Shown: positions 15,636 to 24,569 of the stretch, in pieces
Position numbering within the stretch: position 1 is the stretch's first letter
Layout of the letters: each line of letters opens with the position of its first letter
DNA from: an uncultured Anaeroplasmataceae bacterium
GTDB lineage: Bacteria > Bacillota_I > Bacilli_A > Acholeplasmatales > Anaeroplasmataceae
Assembly: GCA_947629825.1 (NCBI GenBank)
Contig: CANRFF010000007.1
Location: 1-64,000, forward strand
DNA length: 64,000 nucleotides
Direction: 5' to 3'
The notes under the pieces: model-generated
What the model was told of the DNA's origin: nothing
Seen by the model: the letters and a program-made list of their open reading frames with translations, nothing else
Database searches by the model: none
Position numbers and translations under genes: made by a program

Positions 15636-16158
15636 TTCGGCATTCAAGCCGATGACTTTGGAAGAACTTTTGAATTTGGTCAACCAAAGAGCTATTCAAA
15701 TTATTTTATTGTGTCTCATATCGTTGTTTTTATGTCAGATTTTCAAATTTGTCTTCTCGTCGATCAAATCCAAAAAGATGGCTTATCGGGAATTGATTTC
15801 GACCGGTGGATTTCCGAGCAGTCATACGACGATTTGTATTACGCTGGTGTTGTCGATGTTTTTCTTTCAACTTCATGATTTGGGCGGAAGAATCGATTGG
15901 TCGTTTGCGGTAGCGGTTATTTTTGCGATTATCACGATTTACGATGCGATGGGGCTTCGTCTGGAAGCGTCGAAACATGCGAAAATTTTAAATGAATTGA
16001 CGTCGGAGATGCCGGAAGAAAAGAAGAAAGAACTGGGTTTCAATAAAAAAATGACATTAAAAGAGCGCTTGGGTCATAAAGGAGTCGAAGTGTTCGGAGG
16101 AATTATTTTCGGAGTCATTGTTGCGGTTGTGGGATATTATATTATTTTGGCGATTTAA
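15616..16158 (+). CDS. Divergent PAP2-family membrane protein (YuiD/DUF212)
   Basis: 180 residues with four to five hydrophobic spans. STGGFPSSHTTICITL is the conserved PSSH motif of the divergent PAP2 family, and DAMGLRLEASKHA follows. These proteins resemble lipid phosphatases but lack part of the classical motif, so the activity is unknown. The start overlaps the NifU-like gene by 20 bases with GGGGTGG as ribosome site. Confidence 0.9.
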   Translation: MFLATNNSAFKPMTLEELLNLVNQRAIQIILLCLISLFLCQIFKFVFSSIKSKKMAYRELISTGGFPSSHTTICITLVLSMFFFQLHDLGGRIDWSFAVAVIFAIITIYDAMGLRLEASKHAKILNELTSEMPEEKKKELGFNKKMTLKERLGHKGVEVFGGIIFGVIVAVVGYYIILAI

Positions 16159-16186
16159 AAGGTGTTGGAAAACATCTTTTTTTCTT
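16157..16186 (+). terminator. Terminator of the yunC-to-PAP2 run
   Basis: AAAGGTGTT-GGAA-AACATCTTT followed by T. It starts at the stop codon of the PAP2-like gene. Confidence 0.85.
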
Positions 16187-16196
16187 TGGTGTCTTA

Positions 16197-16225
16197 TTGT
16201 AAACGTTTTTGGGAAATGATATAAT
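16197..16225 (+). promoter_or_regulatory. pgi promoter
   Basis: TTGTAA (16197-16202), 17-bp spacer, TATAAT (16220-16225), 26 bases before the pgi ATG. Confidence 0.75.
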
Positions 16226-16250
16226 AAAAATAAATACAGGGGGTAAAAAA

Positions 16251-17585
16251 ATGAATCAAACAGTAAAGTTGGATGTTTCGAAGACGAAGAATTTTTATAC
16301 ATCGTCGGAATTCGAAGCAATGAAAAAAGAAGTAGAAGCGGCACATCGACTTTTAAGAAGCAAAAAAGGTGCCGGCAATGATTTTTTGGGTTGGCTGGAA
16401 CTTCCGAGAGATTACGACAAAGAAGAATTTCAAAGAATTTTGGCGGCAGCGGAAAAAATTCAAAAACAATCTCAGGTATTATTGGCGATTGGAATCGGCG
16501 GATCTTATTTGGGAGCTCGTGCTGCGGTTGAAATGTTAAAAAGATATTTCAATCAGCCGGGGGTGGAAGTGATTTTTGTCGGAAATCATATTTCCGGAAC
16601 GTATGTCAGCGATTTATTGGATTATTTGAAAGACAAAGATTTTTCCATCAATGTCATTTCCAAATCCGGAACGACGACCGAACCGGCCATTGCGTTTCGA
16701 ATTTTCAAAGAATATATGGAAAAACGTTATGGTAAAAGCGGTGCCAAGGAAAGAATTTATGCGACTACGGATAAATCCAGAGGGGCTTTAAAGACCCTTT
16801 CCAATACGGAAGGATATGAAACGTTTGTGGTACCGGATGATGTCGGTGGACGGTATTCGGTTTTGACGGCGGTCGGTTTGCTTCCGATTGCGGCAGCGGG
16901 CATTGATATCCGGGAAATGATGTCGGGAGCCTATCAGGCGTTTGTTGACTATCAGGAACCAGATGTGGATCGCAATGACGCTTTGACTTACGCACTGGTT
17001 CGGAACTTGTTGTATCGAAAAGGAAAGAAGCTGGAAATGCTTGTGAATTTCGAACCGAGACTGCAATATTTTGCGGAGTGGTGGAAACAACTTTACGGAG
17101 AATCCGAAGGCAAAGACGGGAAAGGAATCTGGATTACATCGGCTTCGTTCTCTACGGATTTACATTCCTTGGGACAAATGATTCAGGAAGGTGAAAGAAC
17201 GATTTTCGAAACGGTGGTGAACGTGGTTCAACCGGAAAAAGATGTCGTTATCGAAAAAGATGCGGATAATCTGGACGGCTTGAATTTCTTGGCTGGCAAG
17301 ACGATGGATTATGTCAATAAAATGGCAATGAACGGAACTTTAATTGCCCATGTGGACGGAGGAGTTCCGAATATCCGGGTCAATATCAAAGATATTTCGG
17401 CTTATACGTTCGGATATATGGTGTACTTTTTCGAATTGGCATGTGGAGTTTCTGCCTATACTTTGGGAGTAAATCCGTTTAATCAACCGGGAGTCGAAGC
17501 ATACAAAAAGAATATGTTTGCGTTACTCGGAAAACCCGGATATGAAGAAATGAAGGCTGTCTTAGAAGCGAAATTAAACAATTAA
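16251..17585 (+). CDS. pgi: Glucose-6-phosphate isomerase
   Basis: 444 residues, the usual Firmicute length. It interconverts glucose-6-phosphate and fructose-6-phosphate in glycolysis. [14 protein letters not shown] (about 145-160), [13 protein letters not shown] with the catalytic glutamate, and the C-terminal [14 protein letters not shown] are diagnostic. ATG 16251 follows GGGGG at a proper distance; earlier in-frame codons lie in the promoter. Confidence 0.97.
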   Translation: MNQTVKLDVSKTKNFYTSSEFEAMKKEVEAAHRLLRSKKGAGNDFLGWLELPRDYDKEEFQRILAAAEKIQKQSQVLLAIGIGGSYLGARAAVEMLKRYFNQPGVEVIFVGNHISGTYVSDLLDYLKDKDFSINVISKSGTTTEPAIAFRIFKEYMEKRYGKSGAKERIYATTDKSRGALKTLSNTEGYETFVVPDDVGGRYSVLTAVGLLPIAAAGIDIREMMSGAYQAFVDYQEPDVDRNDALTYALVRNLLYRKGKKLEMLVNFEPRLQYFAEWWKQLYGESEGKDGKGIWITSASFSTDLHSLGQMIQEGERTIFETVVNVVQPEKDVVIEKDADNLDGLNFLAGKTMDYVNKMAMNGTLIAHVDGGVPNIRVNIKDISAYTFGYMVYFFELACGVSAYTLGVNPFNQPGVEAYKKNMFALLGKPGYEEMKAVLEAKLNN

Positions 17586-17630
17586 AAACGTAAGGCAGAG
17601 AACATCTGCCTTATTTATTTGGAGGACGAT

Positions 17631-18131
17631 ATGACAAAATGGAAAAGAATTGCCCAATTTCAATTGGTGTCCGAAGAGCAATTCGGCAAATCTCTTGAGG
17701 GAATGGATGCTTCCGCCGTTTATCGGGAATTGAAACTTCCCAAGCGGGCGACGGAAGGATCTGCCGGATATGATTTTTTTGCGCCGTTCGATATCGAATT
17801 GAAACCGGGACAAACAATGAAAATCGCCACGGGCATTCGGGTGAAAATGGCTCCGAATTATGTGTTGCACTTATATCCAAGAAGCGGACTGGGATTTAAA
17901 TATCGGGTTCAGTTGGATAATACGGTGGGGATAATCGACAGTGATTATTATTATTCCGATAACGAGGGGCATATTTTCGTGAAACTTTCGAATGATTCAT
18001 TGGAAAATAAAACGGTCTTTATTTCTCGGGGTGAAGGCTTTGTTCAGGGGATTTTTTCAGAGTACGGAATCACGGTAGATGATGATGTAACACAAAAACG
18101 CAACGGCGGATTCGGGAGTACGACAAAATGA
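17631..18131 (+). CDS. dut: dUTP diphosphatase
   Basis: 166 residues. It hydrolyses dUTP to dUMP and pyrophosphate, keeping uracil out of DNA. The trimeric-dUTPase motifs are present in order: [33 protein letters not shown] and the C-terminal [10 protein letters not shown]. Against the short trimeric enzymes it has about 25 additional N-terminal residues. ATG 17631 is chosen because GGAGG ends 6 bases upstream. It overlaps the acetyltransferase gene by four bases. Confidence 0.93.
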   Translation: MTKWKRIAQFQLVSEEQFGKSLEGMDASAVYRELKLPKRATEGSAGYDFFAPFDIELKPGQTMKIATGIRVKMAPNYVLHLYPRSGLGFKYRVQLDNTVGIIDSDYYYSDNEGHIFVKLSNDSLENKTVFISRGEGFVQGIFSEYGITVDDDVTQKRNGGFGSTTK

Positions 18132-18697
18132 CGGAAAAAGAAAAAATGTTATCGGGAAATTTATATGATGCCTCCGATGAAGAATTGGTTCGGGAACGCC
18201 GGCAGGCCAAAGATTTATGTTTTCAGATCAATCATACCCTTCCAAGCGATCTCAATACCATTCGACAGGCGTTGAAAAAATTATTGTCTTCTCCGTCTGA
18301 ACTTCCGGATCTCACGCCTCCGTTTTATTGTGATTACGGTTATAACATTACATTTGGAAAAGGATGTTATGCCAATCATGGATTGGTGATTCTGGACTGT
18401 GCCGAAGTGAAAATCGGCAACCATGTGTTGTTTGGTCCGAATTGCGGTGTTTATACGGCCGGACATCCGCTGGATGTATCGCTTCGTGATCGGGGATTGG
18501 AAAGTGCGCTTCCGATTAAAATCGGTTCATCGGTGTGGTTCGGCGGGAATGTGATTCTTTGTCCGGGGGTAACGATTGGAGATAATGTCGTCATCGGGGC
18601 AGGGTCTGTGGTCACGAAAGACATTCCTTCGAATGTTGTGGCCTACGGAAATCCGTGTAGAGTGATTCGTAAGTTAAAAGAGGAGATGAAAATATGA
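18128..18697 (+). CDS. Sugar O-acetyltransferase (maltose/galactoside type)
   Basis: 189 residues. The N-terminal [18 protein letters not shown] and a left-handed beta-helix of hexapeptide repeats ([28 protein letters not shown]) match the Maa/LacA acetyl-CoA-dependent sugar acetyltransferases; the catalytic histidine is in TAGHPLD. Coupled by four-base overlaps on both sides, to dut and to the GH28 gene, suggesting a carbohydrate role. The actual sugar is unknown. Confidence 0.92.
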   Translation: MTEKEKMLSGNLYDASDEELVRERRQAKDLCFQINHTLPSDLNTIRQALKKLLSSPSELPDLTPPFYCDYGYNITFGKGCYANHGLVILDCAEVKIGNHVLFGPNCGVYTAGHPLDVSLRDRGLESALPIKIGSSVWFGGNVILCPGVTIGDNVVIGAGSVVTKDIPSNVVAYGNPCRVIRKLKEEMKI

Positions 18698-20073
18698 ATT
18701 TTGAAGTTCAAGTGCCGACGTTTTTGAATCGGGATTTTTCCATTTTGGATTTCGGTGCGAAAAGCGATGTCCGTTTCAACAATCAGAAAGCGATTCAAAA
18801 AGCGATTGATGTTTGTCATGAGCAAGGTGGCGGTCGGGTAATCATTCCCAACGGATATTATCTGACCGGACCGATCGAATTGAAAAGCAATGTCAATTTG
18901 TATGTGGATTCTGCCGCATTTGTTCAGTTCAGCAAATCCAAAGAAGAATATCCTTTGGTTTGGACGGAATACGAAGGCATTCGCAGAATTCGGGCAATTT
19001 CTCCGATTTCGGCGAAAAATGCAACCAATATTGCGATTACCGGAAAAGGAATTCTGGACGGAAACGGGTTTTGGTGGCGGGGCATCAAAAAATGGAAATT
19101 AACGGAAAAAGAATGGCAATATTGTCTTTCGTTGAGTCCGTATGTTCTTTCCTCGAAAGAAACGGAAATCTGGTGTCCGACCAAAACGTATTATGAAGGG
19201 GTTTTGGCCAAAGAGCCGGCATACGACGATCCGCAGGCGTTGGAAAAAGCGTCTTTGTATTATGATGTTTATCGGCCGGTATTTGTTTCATTGGTTCATT
19301 GTGATCGCATTTTGATTGAAGGAGTTACTTTGCAGAATTCGCCTGCTTGGAATGTACACCCTCTTTTTTGTACGAATTTCACTTTGAAAAATGCGTCGAT
19401 CAAAAATAAATTTTCGGCACAAAACGGCGATGGTCTGGATCTGGAATCTTGTCAGAATTGCGAAATTGTCGGGACCACTTTCGAAGTGGGAGATGACGGA
19501 ATTTGTTTGAAATCCGGTAAAAATGCCGAAGCCCGAAAAACCAAGGTTCCTACCAAAAATGTCTGGATTCACGACTGTAAGGTGTTCAATGCTCATGGCG
19601 GTTTTGTGGTGGGAAGTGAAATGAGCAGAGGAATATCGGATGTTCTGGTGGAAGATTGTACTTTCAGTGGCACCGATGTCGGCGTTCGCTTCAAATCGGC
19701 ACTCGGTCGGGGCGGAGTCGTCGAAAATATTTTGATTCGTAATATCCAGATGAGTCAAATCAAAGAAGAAGCATTTATTTTTACGATGGGATATGTTCTT
19801 TCAAATATCGAAGATAACAAAGAAAACTCACAAACAAAAATCGATCCGGAAGATCTTCCGGAATTCAAAGATATCACGATGGAAAATATTTTATGTTCTT
19901 CTGCGAAGATCGGGATTAAAATCGTCGGATTACCGCAACTGCCGATTCACGATCTGTCATTTAAAAATGTGACGATTGTTTCCCAAGAATCGATGTCGAT
20001 GGAATATGCGGAACACATCACTTTGAACCAAGTGAAAATATATGCCGGAAATCAAATGTTTGAATGGAAATAA
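18694..20073 (+). CDS. Glycoside hydrolase family 28 (polygalacturonase-like), cytosolic
   Basis: 459 residues. The N-terminal [20 protein letters not shown] is followed by a parallel beta-helix. The GH28 active-site blocks are present: [29 protein letters not shown] and [10 protein letters not shown], giving the three acidic residues, a histidine and the R-K pair. There is no signal peptide, so it should act inside the cell on imported galacturonide oligomers. Substrate is inferred from the family, which also includes rhamnogalacturonan and xylogalacturonan enzymes. Confidence 0.92.
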   Translation: MNFEVQVPTFLNRDFSILDFGAKSDVRFNNQKAIQKAIDVCHEQGGGRVIIPNGYYLTGPIELKSNVNLYVDSAAFVQFSKSKEEYPLVWTEYEGIRRIRAISPISAKNATNIAITGKGILDGNGFWWRGIKKWKLTEKEWQYCLSLSPYVLSSKETEIWCPTKTYYEGVLAKEPAYDDPQALEKASLYYDVYRPVFVSLVHCDRILIEGVTLQNSPAWNVHPLFCTNFTLKNASIKNKFSAQNGDGLDLESCQNCEIVGTTFEVGDDGICLKSGKNAEARKTKVPTKNVWIHDCKVFNAHGGFVVGSEMSRGISDVLVEDCTFSGTDVGVRFKSALGRGGVVENILIRNIQMSQIKEEAFIFTMGYVLSNIEDNKENSQTKIDPEDLPEFKDITMENILCSSAKIGIKIVGLPQLPIHDLSFKNVTIVSQESMSMEYAEHITLNQVKIYAGNQMFEWK

Positions 20074-20089
20074 ATTCCCAAAATAAATC

Positions 20090-20118
20090 TTGAAAAAGAT
20101 TTGGGTTTATGTTACAAT
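20090..20118 (+). promoter_or_regulatory. rplS promoter
   Basis: TTGAAA (20090-20095), 17-bp spacer, TACAAT (20113-20118), followed by a leader of about 85 bases. Confidence 0.75.
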
Positions 20119-20207
20119 AAAAACGCTGTTTGAAAACAGTAAAGCACAATACTCCGCTGGCAATGGGATTGATGGCTAAGAGTTTTGGAAGATAAGGAGT
20201 TGAAAAA
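20119..20207 (+). promoter_or_regulatory. Candidate L19 leader (autoregulatory 5' UTR)
   Basis: Structured leader before rplS. CTGTTT-GA-AAACAG forms a small hairpin at 20125-20138. ACTCC (20151-20155) can pair with GGAGT (20196-20200), which is the Shine-Dalgarno site. An L19 leader is known in Firmicutes, and binding of L19 to block its own translation fits this layout; identity with that family is unconfirmed. Confidence 0.5.
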
Positions 20208-20564
20208 ATGGCACAGGCAAAAGGACAAGCTTTGATTAACGAAATTACGGCACAATATCTGAAAGAAAGACCGACATTCCGTCCGGGAGATAATGTCAAA
20301 GTATTCGTTAAGATCATCGAAGGCGATACGCATCGTATTCAGGTTTTCGAAGGTCTTGTGATCAAACGTCAGGGTGCGGGCATCGGTGAAACATTCACGG
20401 TTCGTAAGATGTCCTATGGAATTGGTGTTGAACGTACATTCCCGCTTCATTCACCGAATATCGACCATATTGAAGTTACCAGAAAAGGAAAGGTTCGCCG
20501 TGCGAAGTTGAACTATATCCGTAACTTATCAGCAAAGGCTGCACGTATCAAAGAACGTCGATAA
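20208..20564 (+). CDS. rplS: 50S ribosomal protein L19
   Basis: 118 residues, full length. [36 protein letters not shown] and [14 protein letters not shown] are the L19 signatures. The protein sits at the 30S/50S interface. It is normally last in rpsP-rimM-trmD-rplS; here it stands alone, about 4 kb upstream of rpsP, with its own promoter and terminator. Confidence 0.98.
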   Translation: MAQAKGQALINEITAQYLKERPTFRPGDNVKVFVKIIEGDTHRIQVFEGLVIKRQGAGIGETFTVRKMSYGIGVERTFPLHSPNIDHIEVTRKGKVRRAKLNYIRNLSAKAARIKERR

Positions 20565-20569
20565 TTTAA

Positions 20570-20598
20570 AATGCCAACCGAAAGGTTGGCTTTTTTCT
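20570..20598 (+). terminator. rplS terminator
   Basis: GCCAACC-GAAA-GGTTGGC followed by six T. It also lies downstream of def on the minus strand. Confidence 0.92.
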
Positions 20599-20630
20599 TT
20601 AAAAAAACCACCAGAGAACTGGTGGGAAAT

Positions 20631-21224
20631 TCAATTGTTTTCCTCATCTTCGACGGTATAAAGAGCAGAAGCGTCGACTTCACTTTCCCGATAGAGTTTA
20701 TCGGTAAACAGAATTCCATCCAAATGATCGTATTCATGTTGGAACACGATGGCGGGATATCCGGAAAGTTTTAAGGTTACGTGTCGGATTTTGTTGGTAT
20801 CGAACTGGTATAAATCGGCCTTGGCGGTGATAGAGTAATGGCGTGGGGTTACCATTTTTTCGGTATCCCGATCTACGGATAGACAACCTTCCCCGTTCGG
20901 CAGATATACCATTTCTTTACTGCGGGACGTAATTACGGGATTGATGACTGCCCAAAGATATCTGGGTTGTTTTTCATTTAAAAAATCAACGCAATTGATC
21001 GCAAACATTCTTTTGTTTACTCCGACTTGCGGAGCAGCGATTCCCACCCCGGGACGAATCCCGTATTCCTGAACCAAATCGTCCATCGAAGAAATGACGA
21101 CATATTCGTATAATCCTTTTAAACATTCCAAATCGTCCTGATTCAACGGATAAGCGACTTTTTGCGAAATGTTCCTGAGAATCGGATTTCCTTCTTTGAT
21201 TATATCCTTGTTCAAGTACTTCAT
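20631..21224 (-). CDS. def: Peptide deformylase
   Basis: 197 residues. It removes the formyl group from nascent proteins with a metal ion held by Cys and two His. The three motifs are present: GVGIAAPQ, EGCLSVDR and FQHEYDHLDG. It is of the long, type 2 Gram-positive kind. AGGTGATATT precedes ATG; TATAAT lies on the minus strand at 21242-21247. Confidence 0.96.
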   Translation of the reverse strand: MKYLNKDIIKEGNPILRNISQKVAYPLNQDDLECLKGLYEYVVISSMDDLVQEYGIRPGVGIAAPQVGVNKRMFAINCVDFLNEKQPRYLWAVINPVITSRSKEMVYLPNGEGCLSVDRDTEKMVTPRHYSITAKADLYQFDTNKIRHVTLKLSGYPAIVFQHEYDHLDGILFTDKLYRESEVDASALYTVEDEENN

Positions 21225-21267
21225 AATATCACCTAAAGGATATTATAGCACAATTCTTTTTTGTTTT

Positions 21268-21420
21268 CTACCATCTTGCGGCGCCGATAATAACGAGAAG
21301 AATGAATAAAACCAAAATCAAAGCATACCCATATCCGCTACGTCCTCTTCCCGATCCACAGCTATTGCATTGAGGCATACATCCATATCCATAACCATAT
21401 GTAGGCATTGAATAGTACAT
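21268..21420 (-). CDS. YjcZ-family sporulation/coat protein
   Basis: 50 residues, easily missed because of its size. The N-terminal half is rich in Y, G and C ([13 protein letters not shown]), followed by [20 protein letters not shown], the short hydrophobic hallmark of the YjcZ/SscA family of spore-coat assembly proteins. GGAGGTGA precedes ATG 21420. A sigma-K-type promoter lies directly upstream. Confidence 0.88.
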   Translation of the reverse strand: MYYSMPTYGYGYGCMPQCNSCGSGRGRSGYGYALILVLFILLVIIGAARW

Positions 21421-21439
21421 TCACAGTCACCTCCTACAT

Positions 21440-21468
21440 TAAAATATGAGAAAAGAAAAAAGATGGTT
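21440..21468 (-). promoter_or_regulatory. Sigma-K-like promoter of the YjcZ-family gene
   Basis: Read on the minus strand: AACC (21468-21465), 16-base spacer, CATATTTTA (21448-21440). This matches the mACm-N16/17-CATAnnnTA pattern of mother-cell sigma-K promoters in Bacillus at every fixed position. Transcription would start just ahead of the ribosome site. The use of sigma-K in this organism is inferred. Confidence 0.55.
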
Positions 21469-21479
21469 ATGGAATTTGC

Positions 21480-21653
21480 CTACTTTCCGTCGTCCTCCGC
21501 AGTCAATCCCAAAAAGCCTTCCACCCGACGCAGACGATTGTTTAAATTTCTCATTCTGCGATTGATTTCCTCCAATTCATAATAGATTCGATTCAACTGC
21601 ATATTTTCATAATAATCGTTATAATTGTTGTTTCTGTTTTTTCCACCGAACAT
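21480..21653 (-). CDS. Small basic coiled-coil-like protein
   Basis: 57 residues. N/Y-rich start (FGGKNRNNNYNDYYENMQL), then a heptad-like helix with LEEINRRMRNLNNRLRRVEGF. GGTGAT lies 4-5 bases before ATG 21653. It stands immediately upstream of the YjcZ-family gene on the same strand, so a spore-coat context is plausible. No family recognised. Confidence 0.6.
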   Translation of the reverse strand: MFGGKNRNNNYNDYYENMQLNRIYYELEEINRRMRNLNNRLRRVEGFLGLTAEDDGK

Positions 21654-21741
21654 CTTGATCACCAATATAATTTATGCTTTTTTCCATAAAAATATCATAA
21701 AAGAAAAAGACTTTGTTCATAATAAAGTAGAGGTGTAAAGG

Positions 21742-23241
21742 ATGAAAAACAAAACGGCTTTACAAGCGATGATTTTGGGGTTTGGTCAGATTACGGGAAA
21801 AATTATTTCCTTAATTTTTTTGTTTCGTTTTTCCAACGATCTGGGAAGTTCGGAAATGACGTATTATACGTATGCCTTTATTCCTTTTTCTATTTTTGCC
21901 GACCTTTCCGCTTTCGGTTTTATCCCGGGGACTTCCAAAGCCACCGCTCAACTGATTGCGGATAAAGAAGATGCGAAAGCCAATGATTTGTTGAGAAAAG
22001 GAACTGTTTTTTCTCTGGTCATCGGCGGTTGTTTTTTTATTTTTCTTTTTTTGTTTTCCAATCAGATTTTATCGGTTTCTTTATTCGACGGTTATACGGA
22101 AGATAGTTTCAATCAAATAAAACACAATCTTTTTCTGGCGTCTTTATCATTGTTTGTCATTCCGTTAAGCCAGTTTTATAAAGGCTTTTTACAAGGACAT
22201 TTGAAAATGTATCCTTCTTGTCTTTCGATTGTTTTCGAAAATTTGACCCGATTGATTTTATATATTCTTATCGTCGGCCGGATTTTAGATCCTATGGATA
22301 GGATTCATTCGGTCTTTTTGATTCATTTTTCGGCATATTTCGTCAGTCTGGTATTTCTGTTTGGATTTGTTTTTTCCTATTACCGACAACCGAGAAAAAG
22401 ATTTCATAGTTTGTCTTATTGGTTTAAAATCACGATTCCTTACGGGATGACGACCATGTTTTTTACGATCTATCAATTGGTCGATTCAATTACGCTTTCG
22501 TTTTTACTGCCGACGGAAGGAATCTATACGGCATATATGTTTGAAACCGTCCGTTTGATTTTTTTACCGATTGTCTTGGCACAATCTTTGGGCGGGGCGT
22601 TGAATCCCAAAGTCAATTATCTGATGCACGAACAAAAAGCCAAAGAAGCGGCTTCCGTGGCACTTCATTGTCTGACGGCCATCATTTATATTTTGATTCC
22701 GTTGGTGGTGGCGATGAAATATTTTTCGGATGAAATTTATCATCTTTTCTATAAACAGGAAAACGGATCTGCGATTTTATACCATATTTCCGATCTGATT
22801 TTCTTTTTCGGGCTTTACAAAGTCCTGATCGGAATTTCTTTCGGGCTTCCGAAATCTTCCTATATGATTTTCGCAACGATAGTAAGCGGAATTGCCAAAT
22901 ATATTCTGAATGTCCTGTTGATTGAAAAAATCGGATATCTGGGAGCGATTTATTCGACGGAAATTGCGATTTCCATTTGTATCTTTGTCGCCTATTTTGT
23001 CTTATATAAGGAAGGAATTTCCTTGTTTGTGCGCAATCTGAAAAGTCTCTTTTTCTCTCTTTTTTCGATAGGAATCAGCATCGGCTTGGTCATTTTGTTC
23101 CGAAGTGTTTTCTTTTTGGGACAATTCCCGTCGTATTACAGCGTCATTTTATATTCTGTTTTGTTGCTTGGAATTTACAGTCTTTTTTTCCTGATGTTTC
23201 GCAGGATAAAACAAGTGAGCAAAGAAAAAATTTCTGCATAA
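21742..23241 (+). CDS. Polysaccharide/lipid flippase of the MOP superfamily (SpoVB/MurJ-like)
   Basis: 499 residues with about 14 hydrophobic spans. It starts ALQAMILGFGQITGKIISLIF, typical of oligosaccharide flippases, and has the family motif region SQFYKGFLQGHLKMYP. Members move lipid-linked sugars across the membrane, for cell wall, capsule or spore cortex. AGGTGTAAAGG precedes ATG. It is followed at once by the coat-related ylbDEF genes, which would fit a SpoVB-like role, but family membership alone does not decide the substrate. Confidence 0.85.
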   Translation: MKNKTALQAMILGFGQITGKIISLIFLFRFSNDLGSSEMTYYTYAFIPFSIFADLSAFGFIPGTSKATAQLIADKEDAKANDLLRKGTVFSLVIGGCFFIFLFLFSNQILSVSLFDGYTEDSFNQIKHNLFLASLSLFVIPLSQFYKGFLQGHLKMYPSCLSIVFENLTRLILYILIVGRILDPMDRIHSVFLIHFSAYFVSLVFLFGFVFSYYRQPRKRFHSLSYWFKITIPYGMTTMFFTIYQLVDSITLSFLLPTEGIYTAYMFETVRLIFLPIVLAQSLGGALNPKVNYLMHEQKAKEAASVALHCLTAIIYILIPLVVAMKYFSDEIYHLFYKQENGSAILYHISDLIFFFGLYKVLIGISFGLPKSSYMIFATIVSGIAKYILNVLLIEKIGYLGAIYSTEIAISICIFVAYFVLYKEGISLFVRNLKSLFFSLFSIGISIGLVILFRSVFFLGQFPSYYSVILYSVLLLGIYSLFFLMFRRIKQVSKEKISA

Positions 23242-23261
23242 AATATATTAGGGTGTTGTAT

Positions 23262-23651
23262 ATGAGTGCAAAACTGGATGAATTCAAAGAATTTGTGAAA
23301 AGGCACCCTTTATTAAAAGGGCAAGTGGCAAGCAAACAAAAAACCTGGCAGGAATTATACGAAGACTTTTGTATTTTGGGCGAAGATGCGTTCGAAGAAG
23401 AATCAAAAGAAGAATCCGCCGAGAAAACCAAACCGAAAGAAACCAAATCGACCTCAACGGAAGATCTGATCAAAACCGTAGTGGGATATGTGAAAAAAAT
23501 CGATCCCGATCAAGTAACCAAAACGGTAACCAGTATCCAAAAAGTTTTGGAATTGATCGGTGGATTGGGAGCCGGTGCCTCGACTTCGGCTTTGGCCAAA
23601 AAAAGTACGGGCGATCCGCTCTTTGACAAACGATTTGACGAGTGGTACTGA
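23262..23651 (+). CDS. ylbD: YlbD-like putative spore coat protein
   Basis: 129 residues. KLDEFKEFVKRHPLLKG...KTWQELYEDFCILGED is the YlbD signature. A charged E/K-rich linker and a C-terminal part ending DPLFDKRFDEWY follow. GGGTG lies 6 bases before ATG 23262. It is followed by ylbE with a one-base stop/start overlap, as in Bacillus. Function beyond coat association is unknown. Confidence 0.88.
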   Translation: MSAKLDEFKEFVKRHPLLKGQVASKQKTWQELYEDFCILGEDAFEEESKEESAEKTKPKETKSTSTEDLIKTVVGYVKKIDPDQVTKTVTSIQKVLELIGGLGAGASTSALAKKSTGDPLFDKRFDEWY

Positions 23652-23866
23652 TGAATTATATGGAATATCTGTATCAACATCTGGATCTGTTGATGTACTT
23701 GCGTTATCATCCGAAATGGTATAAAATATTATACTACGAGCCGGCATATTTCAAGCAGTTTTTGACAGAGGCTCAAACCAATCTGAAAATCCGTACCATT
23801 GATAAGTTGGAAAATATGAAAAATAAATTTCAGTTATTATATCGCTTGACGGATCTTTTGAAGTAG
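23651..23866 (+). CDS. ylbE: YlbE-like protein
   Basis: 71 residues. LRYHPKWYKILYYEPAYFKQF and the NLKIRTIDKLENMKN segment match YlbE. The start ATG shares one base with the ylbD stop. Function unknown; the ylbD-ylbE-ylbF order is conserved from Bacillus. Confidence 0.82.
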   Translation: MNYMEYLYQHLDLLMYLRYHPKWYKILYYEPAYFKQFLTEAQTNLKIRTIDKLENMKNKFQLLYRLTDLLK

Positions 23867-23876
23867 AGGATGAAAT

Positions 23877-24230
23877 ATGGAAGATTTGAAATTGTATGAC
23901 ATGGCGGAACAATATGCCGATTTTTTCATTCACAGCGCTGATTTTCAGCGTTTTTTGGCGTTGGGAAAAGAGATTGAAAAGAAGCTTTCCAAAGAAATCA
24001 TCGCATTTCAGACGGCTCGGTCTCAATATGAAGAAATGAAAAAATACGAACCGTATCAATCGGCAGAATCTTATCGGAAAAAATTACGGGATACCAAAGA
24101 AAAGTTATATTCTCATCCTTTGATGACGGAATACAAACGATTGGAAAATCAATTACAGGAAAAATTGAATACGGATTGGAATGAGTTGAAACAGTGGGTT
24201 TCCAACAAGTTCGAATTGACGAAATTTTAA
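23877..24230 (+). CDS. ylbF: YlbF (RicF)-like regulator, without the Cys-rich tail
   Basis: 117 residues, helical, of the Com_YlbF family. In Bacillus YlbF forms a complex with YmcA and YaaT that binds Fe-S clusters, governs RNase Y-dependent mRNA processing and influences competence and sporulation. Here the helical core is present (SADFQRFLALGKEIEKKL...SHPLMTEYKRLENQLQEKL), but the protein ends at about residue 117 without the C-terminal cysteine motif of the Bacillus protein. Confidence 0.85.
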   Translation: MEDLKLYDMAEQYADFFIHSADFQRFLALGKEIEKKLSKEIIAFQTARSQYEEMKKYEPYQSAESYRKKLRDTKEKLYSHPLMTEYKRLENQLQEKLNTDWNELKQWVSNKFELTKF

Positions 24231-24263
24231 TCTGTCAAGAAAAAAAACTTGACAGGTTTTTTT
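24231..24263 (+). terminator. Terminator of ylbDEF, overlapping the next promoter
   Basis: CTGTCAAG (24232-24239) pairs with CTTGACAG (24247-24254), then seven T. The right arm contains the TTGACA of the rpsP promoter. Confidence 0.88.
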
Positions 24264-24275
24264 ATTGTGCTATAA
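24248..24275 (+). promoter_or_regulatory. rpsP promoter
   Basis: TTGACA (24248-24253), 16-bp T-rich spacer, TATAAT (24270-24275). The -35 box is part of the preceding terminator hairpin. Confidence 0.85.
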
Positions 24276-24308
24276 TAGTAAAGGAAAATTGAGAAGGAGT
24301 GTGTAAAT

Positions 24309-24557
24309 ATGGTTAAAATCAGATTACAAAGATTCGGTGCGCACAAAGCGCCGAGATATCGTATTGTGGCTGCAGATTCCAGATCTCCGAGAGATGGTAA
24401 ATTTTTGGAAATCTTAGGGACATATAATCCTTGTACCGAACCTGCGACAGTTACCTTGGAAACGGAAAAAATCGAAAAGTGGTTGAAAAACGGAGCACAA
24501 CCGACCGTAACTGTAAAAAATATTTTAGATGCAAATCAACCGAAAACAACGAAGTAA
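24309..24557 (+). CDS. rpsP: 30S ribosomal protein S16
   Basis: 82 residues. [21 protein letters not shown] and [14 protein letters not shown] are the S16 signatures. GAGAAGGAG upstream gives the start. It is followed 12 bases on by the KH-domain gene, the ancestral order, but rimM and trmD have been moved about 6 kb downstream. Confidence 0.98.
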   Translation: MVKIRLQRFGAHKAPRYRIVAADSRSPRDGKFLEILGTYNPCTEPATVTLETEKIEKWLKNGAQPTVTVKNILDANQPKTTK

Positions 24558-24569
24558 CAGGGGTGCCTT

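Noticed and set aside
21668-21676. Sigma-K-type -10 (CATAAATTA) before the small coiled-coil gene
   Set aside because: The -10 pattern fits, but there is no AC element 16-17 bases upstream and transcription would begin inside the ribosome site.
23237-23245. Sigma-K or sigma-E-type -10 (CATAAAATA) before ylbD
   Set aside because: It overlaps the flippase stop codon and has no matching -35 element for either factor.
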